Assembly (NCBI GenBank): GCA_944319925.1
Contig: CALUFQ010000001.1
Coordinates: forward strand, 1 to 64,000
Direction: 5' to 3'
Length of the DNA: 64,000 nt
Source: an uncultured Paraprevotella sp.
Lineage (GTDB): Bacteria; Bacteroidota; Bacteroidia; Bacteroidales; Bacteroidaceae
The position numbers and the translations under genes were made by a program. The notes beneath the pieces are model-generated. The model worked only from the letters and a program-made list of their open reading frames with translations, was not told the DNA's origin and made no database searches. Of this stretch, positions 18,417 to 26,760 are shown piece after piece; the stretch's first letter is position 1, and every line of letters begins with the position of its first letter.

Positions 18417-19433
18417 TTAACGTTTCAGGCGTTTCATCACCTCCTTGTTGAACTGCTCTATTCTACGGAGATTCCGGTTTCGCAGGCTGACACTCAGGCT
18501 GACCAATTCGTCATATAGTTCAAAGAACACCTTGCCGACGGGCGGTTCCTGCCGCGTGTTAATGAGCATGTTCAGTGCTTTGTTAATTACTTGCACGTCT
18601 ATTTCCGTACCTGCATCCATCGGGTCGCCGTCGAAATGCACCATGCCAGGATGCTTGCGGTGGATATGGATGTTTTTACAGCGGAAAGTCTTGATGCGGC
18701 TGTTCTGCAGCAATGTCCTGTTAAAAAGTTGGAATGCGATTTGTGGTGCCTCCAGCACAGTGAAGGGTTCCATGATAGTCACGTCCAGCAGCCCGTCTGA
18801 CATGGAGGCATGAGGGGCGATATAGGCATTATTCCCGTATTGTGAGGCGTTGGCACAGGCAATCAGGAAAGCCTTGTATTTGGATGTTTCCCCCTCGATG
18901 TCAATTTCGTAAGTGTCTGGCCTGTATTTCAATCCCTCGCGCAATGTGTTTTCCAAATAAGAAAGCATGCCTCGCTTTTCGGAATGGGCGAATTTTGCGC
19001 TTACGAAAGCATCAAATCCCATGCCGCAAGTGCAGAAAAAAGGCACATCGTTGATTTTCCCATAATCCAAGCGTTCCATTTCAAAACGATTGATCACCTT
19101 GATCGCGCTTGCAGGTTCCATCGGGATATGCAAATGCCTTGCCAGTCCATTTCCAGACCCACAGGGGATGACTCCAAGTGCCGTATGGGTATGCACGAGC
19201 GCGCGGGCAATTTCATTAACCGTACCGTCACCGCCAATGGCAACGACCGCGTCAAAGCCTTTATCCGCAAATATTTTTGTCAACGCCGTGGCATGTCCGG
19301 CGTATTCCGTCCGAACGATTTGGTAATCAAACCTATCTTCATCCAGTATCTGCGGAATCAGCCGGGCAATGTCTTCCTTGTCTTGTGTCCCGGAAATCGG
19401 ATTGATGATAAAAGCGATATTCTTTTTTACCAT
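18417..19433 (-). CDS. YegS/DAGK-family lipid kinase
   Basis: A 338-residue protein starting at MVKKNIAFIINP; upstream codons in frame overlap the divergent region. It has the DAGK catalytic signature: FIINPISG, VVAIGGDGTVNEIARAL and GVIPCGSGNGLARHL, followed by a beta-sandwich C-terminal domain. Such enzymes phosphorylate diacylglycerol, other lipids or sphingoid bases. The gene is divergently paired with serine palmitoyltransferase across 157 bases, so a sphingolipid substrate deserves consideration. That is inference from position only; the sequence does not decide between diacylglycerol and sphingoid substrates. Confidence 0.85.
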   Translation of the reverse strand: MVKKNIAFIINPISGTQDKEDIARLIPQILDEDRFDYQIVRTEYAGHATALTKIFADKGFDAVVAIGGDGTVNEIARALVHTHTALGVIPCGSGNGLARHLHIPMEPASAIKVINRFEMERLDYGKINDVPFFCTCGMGFDAFVSAKFAHSEKRGMLSYLENTLREGLKYRPDTYEIDIEGETSKYKAFLIACANASQYGNNAYIAPHASMSDGLLDVTIMEPFTVLEAPQIAFQLFNRTLLQNSRIKTFRCKNIHIHRKHPGMVHFDGDPMDAGTEIDVQVINKALNMLINTRQEPPVGKVFFELYDELVSLSVSLRNRNLRRIEQFNKEVMKRLKR

Positions 19434-19553
19434 AACACCTGAAATTAGGCGCAAAGATAAGATAAAAACAGAAATAGGACAATGGAATCCCAAGAGAGGA
19501 GACACTTTAGAAAGTTTTTTTAGGATAAAAGCCGTGGGAAAAGATGTTTTTAT

Positions 19554-19561
19554 TACCTTTG
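19554..19561 (+). promoter_or_regulatory. TAnnTTTG -7 element for serine palmitoyltransferase
   Basis: TACCTTTG lies 29 bases before the start at 19591. It fits the Bacteroidetes -7 consensus and supports the internal start codon over the longer open frame, which begins upstream of this element. Confidence 0.45.
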
Positions 19562-19590
19562 CAAAGTTTTTCAATTACGTTTCAATTCAA

Positions 19591-20775
19591 ATGGGGTTAC
19601 TACAAGACAAATTAGCGAAGTATGACGAGCCACAGAAATATATGGCGAAAGGCATATATCCTTATTTTAGGGAAATAGAAGGCAAACAGGGCACGGAAGT
19701 CCGCATGGGCGGGCATCGGGTGTTGATGTTCGGCTCCAATGCCTACACCGGGCTTACGGGCGATGACAGGATCATCGAGGCAGGTGTGGCCGCCATGCGT
19801 AAATATGGTTCGGGATGTGCAGGTTCCCGTTTCCTGAACGGCACGTTGGACTTGCATGTGCAACTCGAAAAGGAATTGGCTGCATTTGTAGGAAAAGACC
19901 AGGCTTTGTGCTTTGCCACCGGGTTCACTGTGAATTCAGGTGTCATTCCGTGTCTTGTCGGACGTGGCGATTATATTATTTGCGACGACCGTGACCATGC
20001 GTCTATCGTGGATGGCAAAAGGCTGTCTTTCGCCCAAAACCTGAAATACAGGCACAATGACATGGCCGATTTGGAAAAACAGTTGCAGAAATGCCATCCT
20101 GAGGCCATCAAACTGATTATTGTCGATGGCGTGTTTTCCATGGAAGGTGATTTGGCCGATTTACCGGAAATCGTAAGGCTCAAACACAAGTACAATGCGA
20201 CCATTATGGTCGATGAAGCCCACGGCCTTGGCGTGTTCGGCAGACAAGGCAGGGGAGTGTGCGACCATTTCGGCCTTACGGATGAAATAGACCTGATTAT
20301 GGGCACGTTCAGCAAATCCCTCGCTTCCATCGGAGGATTCATCGCGTCAGACCAGTGCATCATCAATTGGCTGAAACATAACGCACGTACTTATATATTC
20401 AGTGCTTCTTCCACGCCAGCCGCTACGGCTTGTGCGTTGGAAGCCTTGCATATCATCCAAAAAGAGCCGGAACGCCTGGAAGCGTTGTGGGACGTGACCA
20501 ATTACGCCTTAAAGCGTTTCCGCGAAGCCGGTTTCGAAATTGGGGCAACTGAATCGCCCATCATCCCGCTGTATGTCCGCGACACGGAAAAAACGTTCGA
20601 AGTCACGAAAATGGCTTTCGACGAAGGTGTGTTCATCAATCCGGTCATACCGCCTGCTTGTGCGCCGCAAGACACGCTGGTGCGCTTCGCATTGATGGCT
20701 AACCACACGCATGCACAAGTAGATGAAGCGATTGAAAAGCTAACCAAGGTATTCAAACAGTTGGGTATTTTGTAA
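19591..20775 (+). CDS. spt: Serine palmitoyltransferase (PLP enzyme, sphingolipid synthesis)
   Basis: A 394-residue alpha-oxoamine synthase. The start MGLLQDKLAKYDEPQKYMAKGIYPYFREIEG-type N-terminus is the one I recall for Bacteroides serine palmitoyltransferases. PLP residues are visible: His136 (RDHAS), Asp208 and His211 (VDEAHGLG), and Schiff-base Lys242 (TFSKSLAS). It condenses serine with an acyl-CoA or acyl-ACP to 3-ketosphinganine, the first step toward the sphingolipids made by Bacteroidetes. A close alternative is glycine C-acetyltransferase (kbl), which has the same fold; the N-terminus and the neighbouring lipid kinase favour SPT. A terminator follows at 20801. Confidence 0.85.
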   Translation: MGLLQDKLAKYDEPQKYMAKGIYPYFREIEGKQGTEVRMGGHRVLMFGSNAYTGLTGDDRIIEAGVAAMRKYGSGCAGSRFLNGTLDLHVQLEKELAAFVGKDQALCFATGFTVNSGVIPCLVGRGDYIICDDRDHASIVDGKRLSFAQNLKYRHNDMADLEKQLQKCHPEAIKLIIVDGVFSMEGDLADLPEIVRLKHKYNATIMVDEAHGLGVFGRQGRGVCDHFGLTDEIDLIMGTFSKSLASIGGFIASDQCIINWLKHNARTYIFSASSTPAATACALEALHIIQKEPERLEALWDVTNYALKRFREAGFEIGATESPIIPLYVRDTEKTFEVTKMAFDEGVFINPVIPPACAPQDTLVRFALMANHTHAQVDEAIEKLTKVFKQLGIL

Positions 20776-20800
20776 AATCCGCCAAAATTGGATAAAGATA

Positions 20801-20842
20801 AGGAAGGGAGAGGGCTACAATTGAGCCCTCTTTCCTTTTCCT
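20801..20842 (+). terminator. Rho-independent terminator after spt
   Basis: gagggct, a 7-base loop, then agccctc, with the stem extended on both sides by purine-rich and pyrimidine-rich stretches and a following tttccttttcc. It lies 25 bases after the stop codon. Confidence 0.65.
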
Positions 20843-20990
20843 AATTTCGTATTAAACATAATGCGGGTTAGGTTTCAAATGGCAGAGTCTCCTTTTGAAC
20901 CTTACGCACTAGAAAACAACGATACATGGCACGTGCGTGTGAAAAACCACGATTTTTCACGCATTGGACGCATAAAACAGGATTTTTGCC

Positions 20991-20998
20991 TAACTTTG
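20991..20998 (+). promoter_or_regulatory. TAnnTTTG -7 element for the RluA gene
   Basis: TAACTTTG ends 26 bases before the ATG at 21025 and matches the Bacteroidetes -7 consensus. Confidence 0.4.
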
Positions 20999-21024
20999 CA
21001 CAAAATAAAATTAGAAAGTAAAGT

Positions 21025-21936
21025 ATGGAAAATCGTTCAGGGAAAATATACGCCGCATCTAAATTTATCGAACTTCATGTGAAAAGCCCCATGACACTGA
21101 TGGACTTCCTCATGGAAGCCATGAGCATCAGCCGCAATAAGGCCAAAGACATCTTGGCGGGACATGGTGTGACGGTGAACAAACAAATCGTTTCGCGATA
21201 CGATTTCGAAGTACAACCGGGAATGTCCGTGTTCGTAAGCCGCCACAAACAAAAGAATGAGCTGAAAAGCAAATTCGTCAACATCGTCTATGAAGACCCG
21301 TACATCATCGTGGTGGAAAAAAACATAGGCATCCTCTCCGTACCGGCCACGGCGAAACAATATTCCGTCAAAGACATTCTGAATGAGTATTTCGCCAAGC
21401 GGCATTTTAAATGCACGGCTCATGCCGTACATCGGCTGGACCGCGAGACCTCCGGCCTGATGATGTATGCCAAGAATTTGGATGTTCAAATGATTTTGGA
21501 AGAACATTGGCAGGAAATCGTAACCGACCGAAGATATGTGGCCGTGGTTTGCGGGAAAATGGAACAAGAAGGCGGAACTATTTCCTCATGGCTGAAAGAC
21601 AACAAGGCATACGTCACTTATTCCAGCCCGACGGACAATGGCGGCAAATTCGCAGTCACCCATTATCACACATTGGATGCGCGCGACCGTTACTCCCTGG
21701 TAGAGCTGAAGTTGGAAACCGGAAGAAAAAACCAAATCCGTGTCCACATGCAGGACATCGGCCATCCCATTGTGGGCGATTCGAAATACGGAAACGGCAG
21801 CAATCCAATCAAACGCCTTGGTCTCCATGCCTACTGCCTGAACTTCTACCATCCCGTCACTGGCGAGCCCATGGATTTTTCCACCCCTATCCCCTCCTCT
21901 TTCCTCAAGTTGTTTCCGGAACAAGAAAAAAAATAA
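21025..21936 (+). CDS. RluA-family pseudouridine synthase
   Basis: A 303-residue rRNA/tRNA-modifying enzyme. An S4-like RNA-binding domain covers about residues 24-75 (SISRNKAKDILAGHGVTVNK). The synthase domain has the RluA motif HRLDRETSG with catalytic Asp139, then VVCGKM and the closing RKNQIRVHMQDIGHPIVGD and GLHAYCLNF. Which uridines it modifies (RluD- or RluC-like) cannot be decided. It has its own -7 element and the 3' end is abutted by a group II intron relic on the opposite strand. Confidence 0.9.
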   Translation: MENRSGKIYAASKFIELHVKSPMTLMDFLMEAMSISRNKAKDILAGHGVTVNKQIVSRYDFEVQPGMSVFVSRHKQKNELKSKFVNIVYEDPYIIVVEKNIGILSVPATAKQYSVKDILNEYFAKRHFKCTAHAVHRLDRETSGLMMYAKNLDVQMILEEHWQEIVTDRRYVAVVCGKMEQEGGTISSWLKDNKAYVTYSSPTDNGGKFAVTHYHTLDARDRYSLVELKLETGRKNQIRVHMQDIGHPIVGDSKYGNGSNPIKRLGLHAYCLNFYHPVTGEPMDFSTPIPSSFLKLFPEQEKK

Positions 21937-22026
21937 TCAAGTAGGAGAAAAAGAAGTGATTTCCTTCTTACTTCCGCTTTCCTACCTCTCACACCACCGC
22001 ATGTGCCGTCCGGCATACGGTGGCTT
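21937..22026 (-). mobile_element. Group II intron relic: domains V and VI only
   Basis: On the minus strand 22025-21992 folds as a domain V hairpin. The lower stem is CCACCGUAU with AUGCGGUGG, followed by a two-base AC bulge, an upper stem GCC/GGC and a GGAC loop. The lead-in AGC resembles the catalytic triad. It runs into GUGUGAGAGG and then a hairpin closed by AGGUAGGA with UCCUACUU, as in domain VI, ending at the rluA stop codon. This matches my memory of the 3' ends of Bacteroides group II introns. No reverse transcriptase or 5' domains remain beyond 22026. Confidence 0.65.
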
Positions 22027-22157
22027 CTATTTTTGGTGTCTTGCAAGATAGGTCACTGACATACGCAATAGTACGAATATGTGCAGCAAGAATGCTACAC
22101 CTTCTATCCCATAAATGGTCATTTAGGAATAGTCCGGCGGTCTCAGCCGCAACTCAG

Positions 22158-22220
22158 TCCGAAACAAAATCATATGAACAAATCCTAAACTCAGAAAATG
22201 CACATTTTGATGCCGCCTAA
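22158..22220 (+). pseudogene. Transposase C-terminal relic
   Basis: The last codons before the taa at 22218-22220 read SYEQILNSENAHFDAA. They match the transposase tail at the left edge of the window (ITDSKNAHFDAA, then stop). At the DNA level aatgcacattttgatgccgc followed by taaagtataaaa is shared by both sites with one difference. No start codon or catalytic region of a transposase is recognisable upstream, so this is a remnant. Confidence 0.5.
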
Positions 22221-22310
22221 AGTATAAAATCCGCACCTATCTTGAAAAGGAATTGTAAGACCTTTGCGGATTTTCCCGGAATGTAAACAGGACATGTCGC
22301 CCGAAATGCT

Positions 22311-22318
22311 TAACTTTG
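22311..22318 (+). promoter_or_regulatory. TAnnTTTG -7 element for the HNH nuclease gene
   Basis: TAACTTTG lies 39 bases before the ATG at 22358, in a stretch of mobile-element relics. It fits the Bacteroidetes -7 consensus. Confidence 0.4.
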
Positions 22319-22357
22319 CAGACAAAACGGAATTCTCGAAAAATAGAGGTTTAAGCT

Positions 22358-23515
22358 ATGCGTTGGCGTTGGGATCAAGGAAGGTTGCCTTATTTTCAAT
22401 TCGAAAACATCTGCCGGATGGCAAATGTCCTGTGTGGCATTGACGGCATTTCGTTACGCACAAGGGAAGACCTCCTGCGCAGGCCGTTGGAAACCTATAC
22501 GGAATTACCTTTCGCCCCGGCACATTACAAAGTGTGGCGAAACTACGCTCGTGTGTTCCAATGCGCCATGTTAGCCACGGAAATAGATGGAAAACTGATT
22601 GTCACAGACGTATGCCGCAGACTGACAAGCAATGCACCTTTCACCCCGGACGAGTACCTCAACTTCGTGTTTTCCCATTTCAGGTTGCCATACCCTGCCT
22701 TTAACGACTACGATGCCAGCCTCACTCCCGCCTACCCGTTCGTGGCCATCTTGAAATTCATGATAGCCCGTCAAGGCCGCCCCGTCACATTAGACGACGT
22801 GTTCCGTTTCGTCATTGGCAATGACTGCACCGGCACAGAAAGCATTTCCTATTACAAGTCCCTCATGCCCACGCCACGCCTGCCATTAGGAGACGAGCAG
22901 AGGCAAGTCAGGGAGATGCTCGTGTTCATGGGCCAGGCTTCGTATATCCGTTGGTTCGACCGCCACCTCTATTTGGACACAGAAAACTTCGATGCCATAT
23001 TAAGTGCCACAACACCATACGCATCTCCCACACGGGATCCAGACCCCGGCAAAGAATTCTTTCTGTTGACTTCCCTGAAAGCATATCCTTCGCTCGAAAA
23101 TTTCGAAATCGAACTTTCCGAACGAAATGTTTCGGAATTTGCCGTGCGGGAAGGGAAAAGAGCCTTTGCCTCCCACAGCAAAATTGAACGCAGCCCGCTC
23201 CTCCGCGAACGTTTTTTCCGCCTTCACCAAGATGCAGCCTGCGATGCCTGCCACCTGCATCCCCGTGACAAATATCCTTGGCTGGACAGCCACAACATTT
23301 TGGAACTTCACCACATCCTCCCGCTCTCGGCCACCCTCAATGTGAATGGCACCACAACCACATTGGACGACCTGCGCCCGCTTTGCCCCACCTGCCACCG
23401 CAGCATCCATATCTTCTATAAGAATAAGCTGAACGAATGGGATTTGCCCGACTTCTCTTCGAAAAAGATGGCCACCGACGTATATGAGCTGGCCAAAAGA
23501 ACTATTATCAACTGA
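22358..23515 (+). CDS. HNH endonuclease, probable type II restriction enzyme
   Basis: A 385-residue protein. The first 280 residues are not recognised. The C-terminus is a zinc-supported HNH domain: Cys295 and Cys298 (CDAC), the core ILELHHILPLS with His318/His319, and Cys343, Cys346, His347 and His351 (CPTCHRSIH). Four bases separate its stop from the start of a C5-cytosine methyltransferase, the classic arrangement of a restriction-modification pair, so this is most likely the nuclease that cuts the unmethylated target site. The N-terminal region would then hold DNA recognition. The site itself cannot be read from sequence. A non-restriction HNH role is possible but less likely. Confidence 0.8.
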   Translation: MRWRWDQGRLPYFQFENICRMANVLCGIDGISLRTREDLLRRPLETYTELPFAPAHYKVWRNYARVFQCAMLATEIDGKLIVTDVCRRLTSNAPFTPDEYLNFVFSHFRLPYPAFNDYDASLTPAYPFVAILKFMIARQGRPVTLDDVFRFVIGNDCTGTESISYYKSLMPTPRLPLGDEQRQVREMLVFMGQASYIRWFDRHLYLDTENFDAILSATTPYASPTRDPDPGKEFFLLTSLKAYPSLENFEIELSERNVSEFAVREGKRAFASHSKIERSPLLRERFFRLHQDAACDACHLHPRDKYPWLDSHNILELHHILPLSATLNVNGTTTTLDDLRPLCPTCHRSIHIFYKNKLNEWDLPDFSSKKMATDVYELAKRTIIN

Positions 23516-23519
23516 CGAA

Positions 23520-24695
23520 ATGGCTTATAGAGAACAATACGAACTTATCCAACGTTGCATCAACAGAGGGCTTGACCTGGAAGAAGAATTGCATGCAAGG
23601 GGGTTGACATACGATTGGCTTGTCTATTCCGACGAAGCCTCTCCCGAACGCTACCCGTGCCCGCCGTTCATCCCCTTGACTGAACGCCCTGCATTAGCGG
23701 AAGGGATTCCCTGCGTAAGTTTTTTCTCCGGAGCCGGCGGATTAGACCTTGGTTTCGGACAAGCCGGGTTTGAAAACCTTGCCGATGTGGAAATCAATCC
23801 CATCTTTTGCGAGACGTTGCGCGAGAACGGGGCACATTTGGTCATCGGGCCTCCTGCGGATCACGGCGACATGAACCATCCGGAAGAAATCATCGCACGG
23901 CTGGAAGCAGAGGGCATCCCACGGAACTTTCCAGGCGTATTCCATGGCGGTCCTCCATGCCAATCTTTCAGCATCGCTGCGAACCAACGCTTTTCCAAAA
24001 ACGGCGAGAACTTCAAACGCACAGGTTTCGACCATGAACAATACGGCAACTTGCTGTTTTGCTACATCGCCGCCATCACCCATTTCATGCCCGAAGCGTT
24101 CTTGATAGAAAACGTGGACGGACTGCTGAACATCGACGGCGGCATCCAAGCCCGCCGTGCGTGTCAGATTCTGGAACATGCAGGCTATGACGTCACCCCG
24201 CCACACATTGTGGACGCAGCAGACTTCGGTGTCCCACAAAAGCGGATGAGAACCATCATTATGGGCAGCCGCATCGGACACATAGACTTCCCCGCCCCAG
24301 TGGAGCATCACATCTCGATGGGCAGTGCGCTCGTAGCTCCTATCTTGGACGGAGACAGCCATTCACCACGAAACCACAAAGCCGCATCCATAGACCGCTA
24401 CATGAAACTCAACTTCGGACAACGGGACAAACTAGGGCGTGTGGACAGGCTTGACCCATTATTGCCTTCCAAAACAGTCATCGCAGGAGGAACCGGCGGC
24501 GGAGGCAGGTCACACTTGCACCCCTTCATCCCACGTACGCTGACTGTGCGGGAATGTGCACGGATTCAAACCTTCCCAGACACCTACCGGTTCACCGGCC
24601 CCATGTCAAGACGGTTCACCCAAGTGGGAAATGCCGTGCCTCCCGTCATGGCCTACGAGATGGCATGCGCCATTATCCGTTCTGTTTATCAATAG
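23520..24695 (+). CDS. DNA (cytosine-5-)-methyltransferase
   Basis: A 391-residue modification enzyme. After a 63-residue N-terminal extension the canonical motifs appear in order: I (VSFFSGAGGLDLGF), II (DVEINP), IV with catalytic Cys147 (GGPPCQSFS), VI (LIENVDG), VIII (VPQKRMRTIIMG), then a short target recognition region, IX (RTLTVRECARIQTFPD) and X (QVGNAVPPVMAYEMA). The start at 23520 lies 4 bases after the nuclease stop. A longer start at 23484 would overlap the nuclease by 32 bases. It protects the host DNA from the adjacent HNH nuclease (inferred from the pairing). It converges on the MmcQ-type gene. Confidence 0.92.
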   Translation: MAYREQYELIQRCINRGLDLEEELHARGLTYDWLVYSDEASPERYPCPPFIPLTERPALAEGIPCVSFFSGAGGLDLGFGQAGFENLADVEINPIFCETLRENGAHLVIGPPADHGDMNHPEEIIARLEAEGIPRNFPGVFHGGPPCQSFSIAANQRFSKNGENFKRTGFDHEQYGNLLFCYIAAITHFMPEAFLIENVDGLLNIDGGIQARRACQILEHAGYDVTPPHIVDAADFGVPQKRMRTIIMGSRIGHIDFPAPVEHHISMGSALVAPILDGDSHSPRNHKAASIDRYMKLNFGQRDKLGRVDRLDPLLPSKTVIAGGTGGGGRSHLHPFIPRTLTVRECARIQTFPDTYRFTGPMSRRFTQVGNAVPPVMAYEMACAIIRSVYQ

Positions 24696-24744
24696 AATAG
24701 AAAAGGGAGAAAATATAGCCTGCTTCGCAAAAACAAAGCTTTTT

Positions 24745-25104
24745 TCAAAGCCTTCCTGCAAGCTGTTCGCGCAACTTGCGGGGAAGCTTCTTCACCACCT
24801 CATCGTAGGAATGGTCTATCAGGTGGCATATCAACGAATCGGGCACATCGCCGTGGGTGATGGCAATCTGGTTCCAGTGCCGTTTGTTCCAATGCCATGC
24901 ACCGGTAATGCCCGCATAACGCTCGCGCAGCTCAATGGCATAATCCGGGTCGCATTTCAGGCAAAACCAATCGACATTGTCTAAGCCGATGCAAGCGAAA
25001 ATCTTGTGCTCCACCCGGAACACCAACGTTGTTTCATCAAACGGGAAATCTTCCGTGGCGTCAGGCTTCGAAAGGCAATATGCCCTGATTTCTTCTACGT
25101 TCAT
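24745..25104 (-). CDS. MmcQ/YjbR-family protein
   Basis: A 119-residue cytosolic protein starting at MNVEEIRAYC. It has the family's features: EDFPFDETTLVFRVEHKIFACIGL, then CDPDYAIELRERYAGI and a WNKRHWNQIAI strand, a double-wing DNA-binding-like fold seen in MmcQ/YjbR proteins. The function of the family is not firmly known. It is the last gene of the operon containing the PqqD, peptidase and kinase genes, starting 10 bases after the PqqD stop. Confidence 0.85.
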   Translation of the reverse strand: MNVEEIRAYCLSKPDATEDFPFDETTLVFRVEHKIFACIGLDNVDWFCLKCDPDYAIELRERYAGITGAWHWNKRHWNQIAITHGDVPDSLICHLIDHSYDEVVKKLPRKLREQLAGRL

Positions 25105-25114
25105 CCGCCCGACA

Positions 25115-25381
25115 TCATGCCAACAGGCCAATCTCGCGCCATGTGGAAAGAATGCGCTCCACGTCCTTGCGGGCCGTTTCGGCATCCACATCGTAAGCGT
25201 CCAACAAGGCATCCGACAGGCTTTGTTCGTCGAAATCCTTCCCCATGGCTTCCTTCCACAAGAAGGCCGCCGTTTCGTTCAGCGAAATAATCTTGCTGAA
25301 ATCAATATTTTCCATGCCATGCGACAAAATCACATTCTCGCCGCATATTTCCCGCAACTCAAATCCGTCTTTGATTCTCAT
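25115..25381 (-). CDS. PqqD-family small protein (RRE-like)
   Basis: An 88-residue protein with the PqqD winged-helix pattern: FELREICGENVILSH, IISLNETAAFLWKEAMGKDFDEQSLSDALLDAYDVDAETARKDV-type helices and a final helix WREIGLLA. PqqD domains bind leader peptides of ribosomally made, modified peptides. Its start overlaps the stop of the S26-like peptidase gene (ATGA at 25378-25381), so the two are co-translated. No radical-SAM enzyme, cyclase or precursor peptide is visible nearby. A role in substrate recognition for the kinase or peptidase is inference. Confidence 0.8.
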   Translation of the reverse strand: MRIKDGFELREICGENVILSHGMENIDFSKIISLNETAAFLWKEAMGKDFDEQSLSDALLDAYDVDAETARKDVERILSTWREIGLLA

Positions 25382-25869
25382 CCCAGTATGTTTGAAAGTT
25401 TCAGTCTTATCTTATATATATATAAAAGGTAACGTCGCCACGGGAGCAACTTCCCCCACAGCCTCACCTGGCGGCGAAAGCGCGGATCGGAAGCCGCTAT
25501 CATCCGCCCACGGTGGTAATAATGCGTGACTACCCCCACCACGTCATCTTTCCGGCACTGTTCCGTCCCACACAGGTTGCCATCGCCCATCAACGTGACG
25601 CTATCGCCGTCGATAATGATAATGCGATGGAGCACATACACGTCGCGGGCAATTTCGGCCAACACGGCATCTCCTACCCGCAACACTCCCGGAGGGGCTA
25701 ACCTCACCTTGTCTTTACTATTCTCCAGAAAAGGACGCATGCTGTAGCCCTTCACATTGATGGTAGCCGTGTGGCCAACCTGCAAGGCCTCCTTCACGTG
25801 TCCCAGCAAAATAGCGTTAGGCACTTCCATCCTGCGCATCGCTCCGCCCAAATTATCCATACCATCCAT
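25378..25869 (-). CDS. S24/S26-like peptidase (signal-peptidase fold)
   Basis: A 163-residue protein with the signal-peptidase catalytic box: the Ser in NVKGYSMRPFL (Ser43) and a downstream VGDAVLAE strand. The expected second catalytic element reads YVLHRIIIIDGD with His81, suggesting the Ser-His arrangement of SipW/eukaryotic-type signal peptidases instead of Ser-Lys. There is no clear N-terminal membrane anchor. A weakly hydrophobic, basic C-terminus (RRYLLYIYKIRLKL) may touch the membrane. It sits between an HprK-like kinase and PqqD. Starts at residues 4, 11 or 14 are also possible. Confidence 0.75.
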   Translation of the reverse strand: MDGMDNLGGAMRRMEVPNAILLGHVKEALQVGHTATINVKGYSMRPFLENSKDKVRLAPPGVLRVGDAVLAEIARDVYVLHRIIIIDGDSVTLMGDGNLCGTEQCRKDDVVGVVTHYYHRGRMIAASDPRFRRQVRLWGKLLPWRRYLLYIYKIRLKLSNILG

Positions 25870-25881
25870 CGCGCAATCCCC

Positions 25882-26760
25882 CTATTTCCCTGTCAATGTG
25901 TGATAACTCAAACGTGCGGCCGCTTCGTCGGGCAGGCATCCCAAATGATAAAGCGGCGTGGTGCGGATAAGTTCCGAAATCGTGTCGCAATGGGCCGTGT
26001 AAATCCGCTTGTCCCACTTCATCGTAGAAATGGAAGGAAGCAACGAAGCAAAGCTTCCCAACACATTCTCACGACGGATGGCGTTTTCCGGACATTGCTG
26101 AAGTTGCACAAAACCGCCCACTGGAGCCACCACATTACGGTAACAAGGTGTTTTCCCGCTCCAAGGAGAGCCATAGACATACGCTATTCCGTTCTCAACC
26201 CTCACTACGGGATTGTCGTCGTTCATCAAATCCGAACCAGGAATATATTTCAGCCACAAACGCGTGTGAGTGCTTTTCCCCGTACCGCTCTTGCCCAAGA
26301 ACAGATAGCCTGTCCCGTCGTTGCGCACCACCGAAGCATGCATCAACAGGGTGGACAGCGGTGCCGAAGCAAAAGCGTATGCCAACATCAGGGCGTTGTT
26401 CAGCCCGAAGTCACGTGCCGGCTTGTCTTCGCCGGTCAAGACGACCACGCAGTTGGAAAAGTCAGGATTAGCCTCCATCAGGGCGCACAAAACTTTCCTC
26501 TCATTGCATATTTCAAACTGATAACTGCCATCCGCCATGCGGTAAACGCCAAAATTGTTACCTCCGCAATCGAACTGACCTACTTCGTCGCCCCGCAAAT
26601 CCCACCGGAAATTCTTATCCACGACAAGGCGGAACAGCAAATCTCCACCATCTTCCACAGCAAACGGCGCGAACGACGAAATCAAATCCACTCCGTCGCC
26701 TTCATTGCAGAACGCAATCTCACATAAATGGCCGCCAATCCTGAATCTGTGTGTTTCCAT
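25882..26760 (-). CDS. HPr kinase-like protein (HprK-related serine kinase)
   Basis: A protein of about 292 residues. The second half is an HprK-like P-loop domain: LMHASVV, Walker A GKSGTGKST (residues about 156-164), then LMNDDNPVVR with the acidic pair seen in HPr kinases, and YGSPWSGKTP. The first half is an unrecognised beta-rich domain. HprK relatives outside sugar regulation include kinases that phosphorylate lasso peptides. The gene starts at the TGATG junction with the preceding gene (a GTG start one codon earlier is possible). With the S26-like peptidase and PqqD it forms a processing operon of unknown substrate. Confidence 0.75.
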   Translation of the reverse strand: METHRFRIGGHLCEIAFCNEGDGVDLISSFAPFAVEDGGDLLFRLVVDKNFRWDLRGDEVGQFDCGGNNFGVYRMADGSYQFEICNERKVLCALMEANPDFSNCVVVLTGEDKPARDFGLNNALMLAYAFASAPLSTLLMHASVVRNDGTGYLFLGKSGTGKSTHTRLWLKYIPGSDLMNDDNPVVRVENGIAYVYGSPWSGKTPCYRNVVAPVGGFVQLQQCPENAIRRENVLGSFASLLPSISTMKWDKRIYTAHCDTISELIRTTPLYHLGCLPDEAAARLSYHTLTGK

